This document shows positions 63,810 through 64,000 of a stretch of DNA of 64,000 nt, one piece after another. Each line of letters begins with the position of its first letter. The stretch's first letter is position 1. Source of the DNA: Ensifer sesbaniae (GTDB taxonomy: Bacteria > Pseudomonadota > Alphaproteobacteria > Rhizobiales > Rhizobiaceae); assembly GCF_013283665.1 (NCBI RefSeq), contig NZ_JABEKU010000001.1:1674001-1738000 (forward strand), given 5' to 3'. The notes under the pieces were generated by a model, which saw nothing but the letters and a program-made list of their open reading frames with translations, did not search any database and was not told the origin of the DNA. A program made the position numbers and the translations under genes.

Positions 63810-64000
63810 ATGAGCCTCTCCAAGCGCACCACCCGCCCGCTCGATCACCTCGTGCTGCCGGTGGATACGCTTACCCAGGCACGGCGTCGCCTGTCTGATC
63901 TCGGTTTTACGGTCGCCGAGGATGCCCGCCATCCTTTCGGTACCGAAAATGCCTGCGTGTTCTTTTCCGACGGCACCTACCTCGAGCCGCTGGCCGTTGC
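63810..64000 (+). CDS. VOC-superfamily (glyoxalase-like) protein, 3'-truncated
   Basis: The frame is cut by the window end after 63 codons. The visible part includes RPLDHLVLPVDTLTQARRRL, DLGFTVAEDARHPFG and ACVFFSDGTYLEPLAV, which is the first beta-alpha-beta-beta-beta module of the VOC fold as found in the glyoxalase-like family. The His in LDHLVLPV is the expected metal ligand. Substrate cannot be assessed. ATG at 63810 is used. Confidence 0.8.
   Translation, partial: MSLSKRTTRPLDHLVLPVDTLTQARRRLSDLGFTVAEDARHPFGTENACVFFSDGTYLEPLAV

Overview
The window is a high-G+C, gene-dense stretch of an alphaproteobacterial chromosome, most likely Sinorhizobium/Ensifer or a close relative in the Rhizobiaceae. 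The evidence is gene content typical of that group (an ATP12 chaperone, DUF1489, DUF2336, PAS_5, a peptide-deformylase-like protein, a glutathione-dependent formaldehyde pathway), rhizobial-type promoters (CTTGTG-N17-CTACAT) at tRNA genes, and families of palindromic intergenic repeats of rhizobial style. No phage, transposase, CRISPR array or rRNA operon is visible, and composition looks even throughout.

Layout. 1-9 kb: a 5'-truncated DegP-like protease overlapping rarA; a guanidinium exporter gene under a guanidine-II (mini-ykkC) riboswitch; a minus-strand group with ATP12, a HAD phosphatase, rluC, crcB, fghA and a DUF1345 protein. 8-12 kb: a UPF0178 protein, frmA/adhC, an XRE regulator, an EamA exporter and lipB. 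12-19 kb: a tandemly duplicated tRNA-Leu(GAG) transcription unit, a small lipoprotein, a peptide-deformylase homologue that has lost metal ligands, mgtE, a MerR regulator, membrane proteins and an unlisted 33-residue membrane peptide with its own terminator. 19-30 kb: sdaA, DUF1489, a SPOR-domain D,D-carboxypeptidase, a transglutaminase-like peptidase, a tandem PilZ protein, a PAS protein, a probable sRNA, a rhomboid protease, a CBS protein and a patatin-like protein. 30-42 kb: hisI-folE diverging from an IscU-like/yidD/DUF2267/DUF1697 group, thrS, an acyltransferase, flavoenzymes and several rhizobial hypotheticals. 42-52 kb: parE, an alpha/beta hydrolase, then a tightly coupled five-gene cluster (HAD-UbiA fusion, DprE1-like oxidase, small EamA transporter, extended SDR, class III aminotransferase). 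52-64 kb: YceI/cytochrome b561, two GNAT genes (one fused to a methyltransferase), tpiA, secG, pyrG, a DUF418 protein, a four-gene phospholipid-type cluster (CDP-alcohol phosphotransferase, small membrane protein, cdsA, plsC), a 55-residue lipoprotein and a 3'-truncated VOC protein.

The most interesting system is the 45.8-51.6 kb cluster. It contains recognisable homologues of the mycobacterial decaprenyl-phosphoribose/arabinose route, linked by overlapping start and stop codons to a class III aminotransferase and a four-helix EamA transporter reminiscent of ArnE. I infer a pathway that makes, possibly aminates, and flips a polyprenyl-phosphate-linked pentose for cell-surface glycosylation. 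The second candidate is the cdsA/plsC/CDP-alcohol phosphotransferase group, whose last enzyme departs from the family consensus at three of eight key positions.
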